The notes under the pieces were generated by a model. The model did not search any database, was not told the origin of the DNA, and saw only the letters and a program-made list of their open reading frames with translations. Below are positions 55,401 to 62,344 of a DNA stretch of 62,344 nt, piece by piece; positions within the stretch are counted from its first letter, which is position 1, and each line of letters opens with the position of its first letter. The translations under genes and the position numbers were made by a program. Source of the stretch: Comamonadaceae bacterium (GTDB lineage Bacteria; Pseudomonadota; Gammaproteobacteria; Burkholderiales; Burkholderiaceae_C); the NCBI GenBank assembly GCA_030528485.1, contig JAUMYU010000005.1, positions 1 to 62,344 on the forward strand, read 5' to 3'.

Positions 55401-58400
55401 CGCACCATCGCCCTCACGCCGCAAGGCAAGCCGCTGGCGGGCGCGGCCGTGCAGGTGCGCGGGCGCCAGCACACCACCTTGAGCACGCGCAAACGCATGG
55501 TGGGCGGTTTTTACAAATACGAGCACCACCACGAAGTGCGCGATCTGGGCGTGCTCTGCCAGGGCCAAAGCGGGCCAACGGGCCGCTTTGATTGCGTCAA
55601 GGAGCTGACGGAAAGCGGCGAAGTCGAGCTGGTGGCTGAAATCCGCGACGCAGCCGGGCGCAGCTTTGCATCTGCGACCAGCGTGTGGGTCACGCGCGAA
55701 GGCGAGCTGTGGTTTGCGGGCGAATCCTCCGACCGCATGGACGTGCTGCCCGAAAAGCCCAGCTACCAGCCCGGCGAAACCGCGCGCTTTCAGGTGCGCA
55801 TGCCCTACCGCCAGGCCCAGGCGCTGGTGACGGTGGAGCGCGAAGGCATCATCGAAACGCGCGTCATTGAGCTGGCCGGCTCCGACCCCAGCTTTACCCT
55901 CAAGATCGATGAGGCCTGGGGGCCAAACGTTTATGTCAGCGTGCTGGCCGTGCGCGGGCGGCTGCGCGATGTGCCGTGGTACAGCTTCTTCACCTGGGGC
56001 TGGCGCTCGCCCATCGTGTGGTGGAACGCCTGGCGTAGCGACACGGGCGAAGCCGTGCCGCCCACGGCGCTGGTGGACTTGAGCAAGCCCAGCTACCGCC
56101 TGGGCGTGGCGCTGGTGCGTGTGGGCGACGAAGGCCACCGCATTCAGGTTAGCGTCAAACCGGAGAAAGCGCGCTACGCCACCGGCGAGCAAGCCACGCT
56201 GGAGATTGCCGCGCGCCTGCCCAACGGCCAGCCTGCCGCAGGCGCCGAAGTGGCCCTGGCAGTGGTGGATCAGGCCCTGCTGGAATTGGCGCCCAACCCC
56301 AGTTGGGATGTGCTGCGCGCCATGATGCGCACCCGCCCCTGGGGCGTGCGCACCGCCACCGCGCAAATGGAAGTGGTGGGGCGGCGCCATTACGGCCTCA
56401 AAGCCCGCGCCGCAGGCGGCGGCGGTGGCCGCTCGGAAGGGGAGGGCGCCACGCGCGAGCTGTTCGATACCTTGCTGCTGTGGCAGCCCGCAGTGCAGCT
56501 TGATGCCCAGGGCAAGGCGCGGGTGCAAGTGCCCCTGAATGACAGCATCACCACCTTCCATGCCGAAGCCATTGCCGATGCCGGCCTGCAATTTTTCGGT
56601 TCGGGCAGCGGCGCAATCGTCGTGGCGCAAGATGTGCAGCTCATCAGCGGCCTGCCGCCGGTGGTGCGCGCGGGCGATGCCTACGATGCCCGCATCACCG
56701 TGCGCAACACCACGGCCAAGGCCATGAACGTGCAAGTGCAAGCGCGCCACGGCGCGCAGACCCTGGAGCCGCGCCAGGTGCAGCTCCCCGCAGGCGCCTC
56801 GCAAACCGTGCAATGGCGCGTTACCGCCCCGCAACCGCCCGCCGCACAAGCCGAGGCCCAAGCCCTTTGGGAAGTGCAGGCGAGCGCCGAGGATCCCGCC
56901 CAGCGCGATGCCATGCGCATTTCGCAAAAGCTGCTGGCCGCCGTGCCGGTGACGGTGCGGCAAGCCACGTTGCGCCAGCTCAGCGAGCCATTGACATTGC
57001 CAATCGCCTGGCCCGATGGCGCGCTGGAGGGCCTGGGCAGCATCCACCTCGATGCGCAAGCCTCGCTGGCGGGCGATGCGCTGCCCGGCCTGCGCCGCTG
57101 GTGGCAAAACTACCCCTATGCCTGCTTGGAGCAACGCCACAGCAAAGCCCTGGGCCTGATGGAGCCGCGCATGCTCCAGGCCGTGCTGGCCGATTTGCCC
57201 AGCTACCTGGACTCAGACGGCCTGGCGGCCTACTTCCCCATCCGGGGGCATGGCGAGCAGGGCAGCATTGCGCTCAGCGCCCATTTGCTCAGCGTCGATG
57301 CCACCCTGGGCCAATTGGGCGAGGCCGATTTGCGCATCGACGCCGCCGCGCGCGATGCCCTGCTCAAAGCCCTGGCGAATGTCGCTGAAGGGCGCCTGGG
57401 GCGTCAAAACACCTTTGGCCGCCACGATCGTACGGTCGAGCGCCTGAGCGTGATCGCCGCCCTGGCCCAGCACGGCCAGGCCACGCCCAGCATGCTGGAG
57501 AGCCTGAAACTGGCGCCGCAGCGCCTGCCCACCCATGCGCTGCTGGATTGGCTGCTCATTCTGAAAAACACCCAGGGCCTGCCCGGCCAGGCCCAGCAAC
57601 TGCGCACCGTGCAGCAGGAGCTGCGCAGCCGCATCGTGCACACGGGCACGCACATCGGCTTTACCACCGAGCGCAGCGACGACTGGTGGTGGGTCATGCA
57701 AAACGGCAACACCAATGCCGCCCGCCTGCTGCTCATCACCGCCGACATGCCCGAGTGGAAGCAGGATGCGGGCGGCCTGGCCAGCGGCCTGATGGCGCGC
57801 CAGAAAAACGGCCATTGGGGCACCACCGCCGCCAACATCTGGGGACACTTGGCCTTGCGCCGCTTCGCGCAATGGCATGAAGCGACCGAGGTTACAGGCG
57901 TCTTGCGCGCCCGCATGGGCGCCGATGTGCAGGAGCAAACCTGGCCCGCGCAGCCAGCCGCGTTGGGCAACACCGCCAGCAAACCCGTGAACACCAGCAC
58001 GGCCAAGCTGCATATGGCGTTTGACTGGCCCGATGCCATCGCGCGCCTGGGCGATGCCGCCGCCGCCCAATTGCAGGTCGAGCACATCGGCAGCGGCCAG
58101 CCCTGGATCACGCTCTCCGCCCTGGCCGCTGTGCCCAGCACCCAGCCCGTGCACTCCGGCTTGCGGGTGGAAAAAACCATCGTCCCCGTCGTGCAAACGC
58201 GGCCCGGCCAATGGAGCCAGGGCGATATCTACCGCGTCCACCTCGTGGTGCATGCCAGCGCCCAAACGGGCATGACGGCCCTGACCGACCCCATTCCTGC
58301 GGGCAGCGCCATCCTGGGCAGCGGCCTGGGGCGCGACTCGGCCCTGGCGACACAAGGCGAAGACCGGCAAGACCGCTGGAGCGTGGCGTGGGAGGAGCGC

Positions 58401-58598
58401 AAGATGGACGCCATGCGCGTCTATTACCACGGGCTGCACCCCGGCCAGACGCACTACACCTACACCGTGCGCCTGAACCAGCCCGGCCAGTTCCGCCTGC
58501 CGCCCACCCGCGCCGAAGCCCTGTATATGCCCCAAGTCTTTGGCGAAACGCCCAACGCGGATGTGACCGTGCTGGACTTGCCGCGCGCCACGCCGTAA
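52461..58598 (+). CDS. Alpha-2-macroglobulin family protein with thioester site
   Basis: 2045 residues from the ATG at 52461 (a GTG at 52416 would add 15). A signal peptide (VRAALGACAAAFSLAAAGF, cleavage near AYAAQ) without lipobox precedes a chain of macroglobulin-type beta domains (e.g. FDVHYDYGLDGEGPLLHTVL, YQPGETARFQVRMPYRQAQA). The A2M core has VALAVVDQALLEL, FDTLLLWQPAVQLDAQGKA and the thioester motif CLEQ (Cys1555-Gln1558) in NYPYACLEQRHSKAL, then a helical TED domain. Bacterial members trap proteases in the periplasm. The thioester places it with the YfhM class, but the usual partner pbpC is not next to it. Confidence 0.93.
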   Translation: MVADSSRPPFERFGRLPAVRAALGACAAAFSLAAAGFWGDGAYAAQPVSVTPSGFVSEPAHVVVTFAQDAVAFGRPQAAAPVQVQCVGGEAAGEGRWLSPRQWAWAFKQPLPAGVACTVTADTEFRDLSGHPIALAAPQHFNTGGPQVQRIEPWGEELSHNLPWSELEKDPWMQGVDEEQRFLVRFSAPVDAASLPQHVHCEAEDVGERIPVRVLDAQERQQLLALQWEGGEEEPPAQAIVGLACQRRLSAGVAMKLVLGKGVRALSGLSSESAQTFYYRVREPLEAVFHCERENASSPCSPLRPMLLRFSAPLDMRWLEHIQLRAGERIWQGVALEGDASYGEAGTSVQQWRDKPLPGRYFDTVRFAAPLPPDTAFELALPAGVQDEAGRALRNAASFPLKVATGGLPALAKFSTGDFAVMERFAEGYHEPALLPVTLRAVEAPLPVKILKLDHDRDIMQWLARVQLFSPGGYIQRTRAQKLGVAVPARAASATESQGDADDEDVIETRRLSLLSQAPGVIEQTLPARRDNAQRRETEVVGIALQPGFQVVEIASPTLGKALLDQAYGEQRVLHARTAVLVTNLMVHFKLGAENAMAWVTALDSGKPVAGARVQVNRCDGQVAAQGVTDGQGVARFEALPAQTTCFADESLQGSGYFISARTDDGDLGLVSTQWNRGIEPWRFDVHYDYGLDGEGPLLHTVLDRSLLRAGETLSMKHYARMPVLGGFAAPGEADLPQTAVVQHLGSGRKFRLPLAWRRNASGGAAATSALELPPLAPLGEYAVHMQAFSADRHGGGMQTAQFRVEEFRLPVLTGTITPVQPSPAQPTAEGGAPRAMEMNMHLGYVSGGAASYWPVQLSAMLEDKPLHFAGYERYAFNAPQAVNRSPGEGQALPEMPASASLLLDKAPLQLDAQGHGRFTIPGLDKALGERPKDIRIEATFEDPNGEMQTLTHKQALWPTAALVGIHTDHWVSVKKPLSVRTIALTPQGKPLAGAAVQVRGRQHTTLSTRKRMVGGFYKYEHHHEVRDLGVLCQGQSGPTGRFDCVKELTESGEVELVAEIRDAAGRSFASATSVWVTREGELWFAGESSDRMDVLPEKPSYQPGETARFQVRMPYRQAQALVTVEREGIIETRVIELAGSDPSFTLKIDEAWGPNVYVSVLAVRGRLRDVPWYSFFTWGWRSPIVWWNAWRSDTGEAVPPTALVDLSKPSYRLGVALVRVGDEGHRIQVSVKPEKARYATGEQATLEIAARLPNGQPAAGAEVALAVVDQALLELAPNPSWDVLRAMMRTRPWGVRTATAQMEVVGRRHYGLKARAAGGGGGRSEGEGATRELFDTLLLWQPAVQLDAQGKARVQVPLNDSITTFHAEAIADAGLQFFGSGSGAIVVAQDVQLISGLPPVVRAGDAYDARITVRNTTAKAMNVQVQARHGAQTLEPRQVQLPAGASQTVQWRVTAPQPPAAQAEAQALWEVQASAEDPAQRDAMRISQKLLAAVPVTVRQATLRQLSEPLTLPIAWPDGALEGLGSIHLDAQASLAGDALPGLRRWWQNYPYACLEQRHSKALGLMEPRMLQAVLADLPSYLDSDGLAAYFPIRGHGEQGSIALSAHLLSVDATLGQLGEADLRIDAAARDALLKALANVAEGRLGRQNTFGRHDRTVERLSVIAALAQHGQATPSMLESLKLAPQRLPTHALLDWLLILKNTQGLPGQAQQLRTVQQELRSRIVHTGTHIGFTTERSDDWWWVMQNGNTNAARLLLITADMPEWKQDAGGLASGLMARQKNGHWGTTAANIWGHLALRRFAQWHEATEVTGVLRARMGADVQEQTWPAQPAALGNTASKPVNTSTAKLHMAFDWPDAIARLGDAAAAQLQVEHIGSGQPWITLSALAAVPSTQPVHSGLRVEKTIVPVVQTRPGQWSQGDIYRVHLVVHASAQTGMTALTDPIPAGSAILGSGLGRDSALATQGEDRQDRWSVAWEERKMDAMRVYYHGLHPGQTHYTYTVRLNQPGQFRLPPTRAEALYMPQVFGETPNADVTVLDLPRATP

Positions 58599-58614
58599 CA
58601 ACAGCCTTCTCGTT

Positions 58615-59163
58615 ATGCCTTCTTCCCATCCGGCCTCATCGCCGCGCGCCCCGCGCAGGCCCGCAACCCAGGCGCTGCTGGCTGCGTTGGCGGTGGCGCT
58701 GGCCTGCGGTGCGGCCCTGTGGTGGTGGGGCCGCAAGCCCGAGCCAGCGCCCAACACCGCATTCCTGTTGCTCGACGGTGCGCAAAAAAACACCGCCCAC
58801 TGGCGCGGCCAAGTGCTGCTCGTCAACTTCTGGGCCACCAGTTGCGCCGCCTGCGTGGCCGAAATGCCTGCGCTGGCGCAAATCCACGCCCGCTACCAGG
58901 CGCGCGGCTTTGGCGTCCTGGCCGTCGCCATGCCTTACGACCGGCCCGAATACGTGCTCAACTTCGCCCGCAGCCGCCAACTGCCCTTTGCCGTCGCCCT
59001 GGATGCCACGGGCGAGGCCGCCCGCGCCTGGGGGCCGGTGCACGTCACCCCCACCAGCTATCTGCTCAACCGCCAGGGGCACATTGCCCAGCACTATATC
59101 GGCCCGCCCGATATGGCCCGGTTGCAGCGCGCCATTGAGCGCCTGCTGGAGCAACCCGCCTGA
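58615..59163 (+). CDS. TlpA/ResA-like thioredoxin-fold protein, membrane-anchored
   Basis: 182 residues. After a basic N-terminus comes one membrane helix (about 19-38), then a periplasmic thioredoxin-like domain: GQVLLVNFWATSCAACVAEM with the CxxC active site (SCAAC), FGVLAVAMPYDRPEYVLNFA, and the cis-Pro region HVTPTSYLLNRQGHI. It would reduce disulfides outside the cytoplasm, e.g. in cytochrome c assembly. It starts 16 bp after the macroglobulin gene, so the two may be co-transcribed. Confidence 0.9.
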   Translation: MPSSHPASSPRAPRRPATQALLAALAVALACGAALWWWGRKPEPAPNTAFLLLDGAQKNTAHWRGQVLLVNFWATSCAACVAEMPALAQIHARYQARGFGVLAVAMPYDRPEYVLNFARSRQLPFAVALDATGEAARAWGPVHVTPTSYLLNRQGHIAQHYIGPPDMARLQRAIERLLEQPA

Positions 59164-59192
59164 ACCCGCCTTCCCCCTTCTTGCCACCCATC

Positions 59193-59684
59193 ATGGAGCC
59201 AACCCCCGAAATCCTCATCCGCCCCGCGCACAGCGCACAAGACTTCGCGCAAGTGCGCGAACTGTTTGCGGAATACGCCCAAAGCCTGCCCATCTCGCTG
59301 GACTTTCAAGACTTTGAGCAAGAACTGGCCGCACTGCCTGGCGACTACGCCGCGCCCACAGGCTGCGTCATGCTGGCCTTTGTGGACAACCTGCTCGCAG
59401 GCTGCTGCGCCATGCGCCCCCTGGCCGCCTGCGACTACCCCAACGCCAGCGAGATGAAGCGCCTGTACGTGCGCAAACCCTTTCGCGGCTTCGGCCTGGG
59501 GCGCATGCTGGCCGAAGCCACGATGGAAGCGGCCGAGCTGGCGGGCTACTCCTGCATCCTGCTCGACACCCTCGACGAAATGGACGCCGCCCGCGCCCTT
59601 TACGAAGGGCTGGGCTTTGAAGAAATCGATCCCTATTACTACAACCCTTACCCCAAGGCCTTTTTCCTGAAGGCGGATTTTTGA
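59193..59684 (+). CDS. GNAT family N-acetyltransferase
   Basis: 163 residues from the ATG at 59193. GNAT motifs: an N-terminal EILIRPAHSAQDFAQVRELF, the central MLAFVDNLLAGCCAMRPL, the acetyl-CoA loop KRLYVRKPFRGFGLGRMLAE (R-x-x-G-x-G-x-G type) and the end YEGLGFEEIDPYYYNP. The substrate is unknown. It lies 29 bp after the thioredoxin-like gene and ends 14 bp before repeat copy 13. Confidence 0.9.
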   Translation: MEPTPEILIRPAHSAQDFAQVRELFAEYAQSLPISLDFQDFEQELAALPGDYAAPTGCVMLAFVDNLLAGCCAMRPLAACDYPNASEMKRLYVRKPFRGFGLGRMLAEATMEAAELAGYSCILLDTLDEMDAARALYEGLGFEEIDPYYYNPYPKAFFLKADF

Positions 59685-59698
59685 GGTCTTGGCTTGTT

Positions 59699-59772
59699 TT
59701 CCAATCATGGGAAAATCGATTCATTGACTATCATACCAAAAAAGGTTGGTTTATTTTCCTATTGAATTGGAA
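59699..59772 (-). repeat. 71-bp palindromic repeat, copy 13
   Basis: Left arm TTCCAATCATGGGAAAATC, right arm TTATTTTCCTATTGAATTGGAA; core on the minus strand ACCTTTTTTGGTATGATAG. The outer ends TTCCAAT / ATTGGAA are changed together and extend the stem. It lies between convergent genes. Confidence 0.88.
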
Positions 59773-59842
59773 TAAATGGCTTCTGGCAAGACCTTTGCGG
59801 GAAGCGAAACACCGCAGGCCGCGCCTGGCATCCCTCGCGCCA

Positions 59843-60598
59843 TCAAAGATTGAAATACCGCATCAGCAAGAAAACGCCGGAGCACAAAACCACCATATGA
59901 ATCACCCGCATGAACTGCTCGCGTGTGAGGCGCAAGGTGATATGCCGCCCCAGAAAAACGCCAAGCATCATGGCAGGGGCCAATATCAAGGCCATCATCC
60001 AAATCGCGGTATTCATATAAACCCCGGAAATGGTGAAAAACACCACTCGCGTCAAGGTACTCAAGCCAATCAAGGTGGACTGGGTGACGCGAAACTTCTC
60101 TTTCTGTTCTATACGGCCGGATAAATAGAGTGCATAAATAAAGCCACCGCTGCCGAATAAGGCGCTGAATACCCCTCCAATCAAGCCAAAAGGTCTTGCC
60201 GCAGAAGCTGCGAAGGACTGCCGGGCGCGAAATCCGCTGAGTGCATACAGCGCATAACCGATCACAAACACGGCCAAAGCCAATAACAGAAAGTCCGGCC
60301 GTGTTTTCAGCAAAATGGCCACGCCAATCACACTCCCGATCACCATGAAGGGCACCAGCCGTTTTAATTCGGCAGTGTCGGCGTGGCGCCCATCTTTGGC
60401 AATATGGCTTAATGCCGCAAACATATCCAGCAAAGCCAGCAGCGGCACGATGTGCGAGACAGGCATGAAATTGGCCAATATCGGGCTGGCTACCAGCGCC
60501 GTGCCAAACCCTGCAATGCCAAAAATCACGTAAGCAACCGTTACGGCGGAAAAAACCGCCGCCATTTCGCCCCACGGCAAGGGCAGGAACAGTTGCAT
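59843..60598 (-). CDS. TauE/SafE-family (UPF0721) membrane permease
   Basis: 251 residues with about eight hydrophobic helices. Two half-repeats carry the family's small-residue motifs (IFGIAGFGTALVASPILANF; GLIGGVFSALFGSGGFIYAL) with SHIVPLLALLDMF and LTRVVFFTISGVYMN. The family exports sulfite, sulfoacetate and similar anions. The substrate here is unknown. It is convergent with the GNAT gene, with repeat copy 13 between them, and its coding is less GC-rich than that of the genes around it. Confidence 0.88.
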   Translation of the reverse strand: MQLFLPLPWGEMAAVFSAVTVAYVIFGIAGFGTALVASPILANFMPVSHIVPLLALLDMFAALSHIAKDGRHADTAELKRLVPFMVIGSVIGVAILLKTRPDFLLLALAVFVIGYALYALSGFRARQSFAASAARPFGLIGGVFSALFGSGGFIYALYLSGRIEQKEKFRVTQSTLIGLSTLTRVVFFTISGVYMNTAIWMMALILAPAMMLGVFLGRHITLRLTREQFMRVIHMVVLCSGVFLLMRYFNL

Positions 60599-60744
60599 GG
60601 ATGGCTTTCTTGTAGAGCGTTTGACTTGTCGCTTATGCCCTGTGCATCAAAGCGCAGGCAGCGTGTTTTGACATGCTCGCTGATCACGGCTTGGGCCATC
60701 AACAGGTCTTTTACCTATTTGTTTTGCAACTTGTTGATTTGCAT

Positions 60745-60776
60745 GAAAAAGCCGCCAAGCGTGTTTTCCTGGCGGC
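60745..60776 (-). terminator. Intrinsic terminator of tRNA-Arg
   Basis: Arms GCCGCCA (60751-60757) and TGGCGGC (60770-60776) with a 12-nt loop; on the minus strand the stem is followed by TTTTTC. Confidence 0.8.
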
Positions 60777-60791
60777 CTTTGTACGTGGTCT

Positions 60792-60866
60792 TGGCGCCCC
60801 GAACAGGAATCGAACCTGTATCCCAGACTTAGGAGGTCTGTGTTCTATCCATTGAACTATCGGGAC
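60792..60866 (-). tRNA. tRNA-Arg (anticodon CCT)
   Basis: A 75-nt cloverleaf on the minus strand with acceptor GTCCCGA / TCGGGGC, anticodon stem CAGAC / GTCTG with loop CTCCTAA giving anticodon CCT, T-loop TTCGATT and an encoded CCA (60794-60792). Confidence 0.96.
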
Positions 60867-60898
60867 TTGGTGGGGGGACGCGAGCGTCGAAACGGGCG

Positions 60899-60926
60899 AT
60901 TGTAGGGCCTGTTCACCCTATGCAAG
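60899..60926 (-). promoter_or_regulatory. Promoter of tRNA-Arg
   Basis: On the minus strand -10 TACAAT (60904-60899) and a weak -35 CTTGCA (60926-60921), spacer 16 bp; start near 60892. Confidence 0.5.
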
Positions 60927-60964
60927 GCGCTTTTGCCGGGGGGCGCATGCGGTGGATGGGCGGG

Positions 60965-61306
60965 TCAGAGAATCTCCAGCACCTTTTCCACCGGCCTGGC
61001 CAGGCGGGCGCCGCGTTCGGTGACGACGAAGGGGCGGTTGAGCAGGCGCGGGTGGGCGGTCATGGCGTCGAGCAGGGCTTCGTCGCTGGCCTGGGTCAGG
61101 CCGAGGGTTTGGAACAGTTCTTCTTTTTCGCGGATGGCCTGGCGCGCGCTCAGGCCACTGGCGGCGATGAGCTGGGCGATGGCTTCGCGCGTCAGGGGGT
61201 CTTCCAGGTAATGGATGATGCGTGGCTCGATGCCGCGCTCGCGCAGCAGCGCCAGGGTGTTGCGCGAGGTGCTGCAACGGGGGTTGTGGTAGATGGTGGC
61301 TTGCAT
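60965..61306 (-). CDS. arsC: ArsC-family reductase (arsenate reductase, glutaredoxin type)
   Basis: 113 residues from the ATG at 61304-61306. The active Cys11 is in TIYHNPRCSTSRNTLALLRE, followed by IIHYLEDPLTREAIAQLIAA, EELFQTLGL and the conserved arginine segment MTAHPRLLNRPFVVTERGAR. ArsC enzymes reduce arsenate with glutathione and glutaredoxin. No arsenite exporter or ArsR is adjacent, so a general ArsC/Spx-like role is possible. Confidence 0.88.
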   Translation of the reverse strand: MQATIYHNPRCSTSRNTLALLRERGIEPRIIHYLEDPLTREAIAQLIAASGLSARQAIREKEELFQTLGLTQASDEALLDAMTAHPRLLNRPFVVTERGARLARPVEKVLEIL

Positions 61307-61338
61307 ACAGGTGTTGGAGTTGTGGGGGCAGGCCGCTT

Positions 61339-61941
61339 TCAGGAGGGTGTTACGCGCGGCTGGGCGTTGAAAAATTGCACCAAATCGCCTGCGGTCTGGA
61401 CTTTGCAGTACCAGGGGTTGCGCCGGGTGTCTTGGAGGCAGCGGCCTGCGCGGCGGGCGATTTCGGGGGCGATGGCCATGTCCAGGTCGTCGGCATCGAT
61501 GCACAGCGTTTCTGTCAGCTTGTCGTCCCAGTGCACGGGCAGGGGCTGGGCGCTGCCGCTCAATGCTCCTGCGGCCTCGGCCAGTTCTTCGTACACCGCG
61601 CGCACGACCCACGGGTCGTGCTGGCGGCAGTTGGCCTGGCGGGCGAATTGGCAAATGCTTTGGCCGCTGCGGCGGCGCGCCAGGGCTTGCAGGTGCTGCT
61701 GCTGCTGTTGGGTTTCCTGATTGACGCGGCGACCAAACCAGACGAACGCGACGGCGAGCAAGGCGGTGAAGATCAGTGTGCGTGCGGGCGACTTCCATGC
61801 CGCTTGCAGCCAAAGCCACAGCAGGGCAAGTGCCGCGCCTGCCAGCAGGGCGATGAGCAAGGCGAAGCGCAGTTGCTCGCCGACTGTTGGGCCGGGGCTG
61901 CTGTTGCGGGGCGGCATGAGGCGGGAGGGGAGGCGTTGCAT
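61339..61941 (-). CDS. Hypothetical membrane protein
   Basis: 200 residues from the ATG at 61941 (61956 is an alternative that begins next to repeat copy 14). Two hydrophobic helices at the N-terminus (QLRFALLIALLAGAALALLW and TLIFTALLAVAFVWFG) are followed by a Gln-rich coiled segment (VNQETQQQQQHLQALA) and a soluble C-terminal domain with several Cys (SICQFARQANCRQHDPWVVR, GRCLQDTRRNPWYC). I do not recognise the family. It lies 32 bp upstream of arsC and may be co-transcribed with it. Confidence 0.7.
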   Translation of the reverse strand: MQRLPSRLMPPRNSSPGPTVGEQLRFALLIALLAGAALALLWLWLQAAWKSPARTLIFTALLAVAFVWFGRRVNQETQQQQQHLQALARRRSGQSICQFARQANCRQHDPWVVRAVYEELAEAAGALSGSAQPLPVHWDDKLTETLCIDADDLDMAIAPEIARRAGRCLQDTRRNPWYCKVQTAGDLVQFFNAQPRVTPS

Positions 61942-61961
61942 GGCGATGCACTTCATGTTTT

Positions 61962-62031
61962 ATAAATCAAAGGAAATGAAATATGCTTGTTTCGGCATGT
62001 TTTTATTGATTTCAATTTTCCTTTGATTTGT
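61962..62031 (+). repeat. 71-bp palindromic repeat, copy 14
   Basis: Left arm ATAAATCAAAGGAAATGAAA, right arm TTTCAATTTTCCTTTGATTTGT; core GCTTGTTTCGGCATG. The arms pair almost perfectly over about 20 bp. It begins 41 bp after the ahcY stop. Confidence 0.92.
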
Positions 62032-62072
62032 AATTCTGAGGCGACCCCGATTGGGGCCGCCGAAGCCGTCGG

Positions 62073-62344
62073 TCAATAGCGGTAGGTATCGGGCTTGTAC
62101 GGCCCTTCTTTTTTCACGCCGATGTAGGCCGCTTGCGAGTCGGTCAGCTCGGTCAGCTCCGCGCCGAGTTTGGACAGTTGCAGGCGGGCGACGTGCTCGT
62201 CCAGGATCTTGGGCAGCACATAGACCTGGCCGCTCTGGTATTGCTCGGGCTTGGTGAACAGCTCGATCTGCGCCAGCGTCTGGTTGGCAAAGCTGCTGCT
62301 CATCACGTAGCTGGGGTGGCCGGTGGCGCAGCCGAGGTTGACCA
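62073..62344 (-). CDS. ahcY: Adenosylhomocysteinase (C-terminal part)
   Basis: The gene runs in from the right edge; about 90 C-terminal residues are seen. [60 protein letters not shown] and the end KPDTYRY with its conserved Lys and Tyr (NAD site) are diagnostic. The enzyme splits S-adenosylhomocysteine to adenosine and homocysteine in the methyl cycle. Confidence 0.97.
   Translation of the reverse strand, partial: VNLGCATGHPSYVMSSSFANQTLAQIELFTKPEQYQSGQVYVLPKILDEHVARLQLSKLGAELTELTDSQAAYIGVKKEGPYKPDTYRY

Noticed and set aside
59751..60575. 274-aa open frame overlapping the TauE-like gene
   Set aside because: It is another frame of the same strand; only the frame at 59843-60598 gives a membrane protein with family motifs.
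2803..62031. Dispersed repeats as a CRISPR array
   Set aside because: They are kilobases apart, with genes rather than short spacers between them, and no cas genes are present.

Overview
The window looks like a GC-rich (low-60s % by eye) betaproteobacterial chromosome, most likely Burkholderiales and probably Comamonadaceae. Reasons: a complete mraZ-to-ftsZ division and cell-wall (dcw) cluster with lpxC beside it; an sspA-sspB-surE-pcm-nlpD block; cobW-dksA upstream of hslVU; a phasin, implying polyhydroxyalkanoate storage; and LPS synthesis (lpxC). No plasmid, phage or transposase gene was seen. The genus cannot be fixed from sequence alone.

Layout. 1-2.8 kb: end of an aryl-AMP ligase, a phasin with a good promoter flanked by TGC/GCA palindromes, tRNA-Gly(GCC), a DUF4298 protein. 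3-9 kb: a catabolic block on the minus strand (aldA, a CoA-transferase, an acyl-CoA dehydrogenase, a TRIC/UPF0126 channel) facing an IclR regulator. 9-13.5 kb: accessory genes (unknown 424-aa protein, GyrI-like protein of foreign look, MFS exporter) and a divergent molybdenum pair (Mop molbindin and a ModE-type HTH protein). 13.6-18.1 kb: sspA, sspB, a periplasmic protein, surE, pcm, nlpD (minus). 18.5-24.2 kb: cobW, dksA, a STAS protein, hslV, hslU (plus). 24.5-42.4 kb: mraZ, rsmH, ftsL, ftsI, murE, murF, mraY, murD, ftsW, murG, murC, ddlB, ftsQ, ftsA, ftsZ, tightly packed with many 4-bp ATGA overlaps. 42.7-48.7 kb: lpxC (convergent to ftsZ), an Acg-type nitroreductase-like protein, an SGNH esterase, hemC, a secreted trypsin-like protease. 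48.8-62.3 kb: ruvA, phoH, an MliC-like lipoprotein, ybeY, a SirB2 protein, a probable unrecognised small RNA, a 2045-residue alpha-2-macroglobulin with a CLEQ thioester site, a TlpA-like thioredoxin, a GNAT enzyme, a TauE-like permease, tRNA-Arg(CCT), arsC, a small membrane protein and the end of ahcY.

The most striking feature is a family of about 15 near-palindromic elements of almost constant length (66-74 bp, mostly 70-72), scattered through the whole window. Each has inverted arms close to ACAAATCAAAGGAAAATAAA and its complement, around a core close to CCTTGTTTCGGCATG. They lie only between transcription units, never inside an operon, usually 3-125 bp after a stop codon. In several copies both arms have changed together so that pairing is kept, which suggests selection on a hairpin or cruciform. 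One copy supplies the stop codon of the SGNH esterase; another abuts what may be the C-terminal stub of a deleted gene. I do not recognise this family.

Limits: functions are by eye from protein motifs. No database search, folding or statistical test was run. Start codons are choices, and alternatives are noted where they matter.
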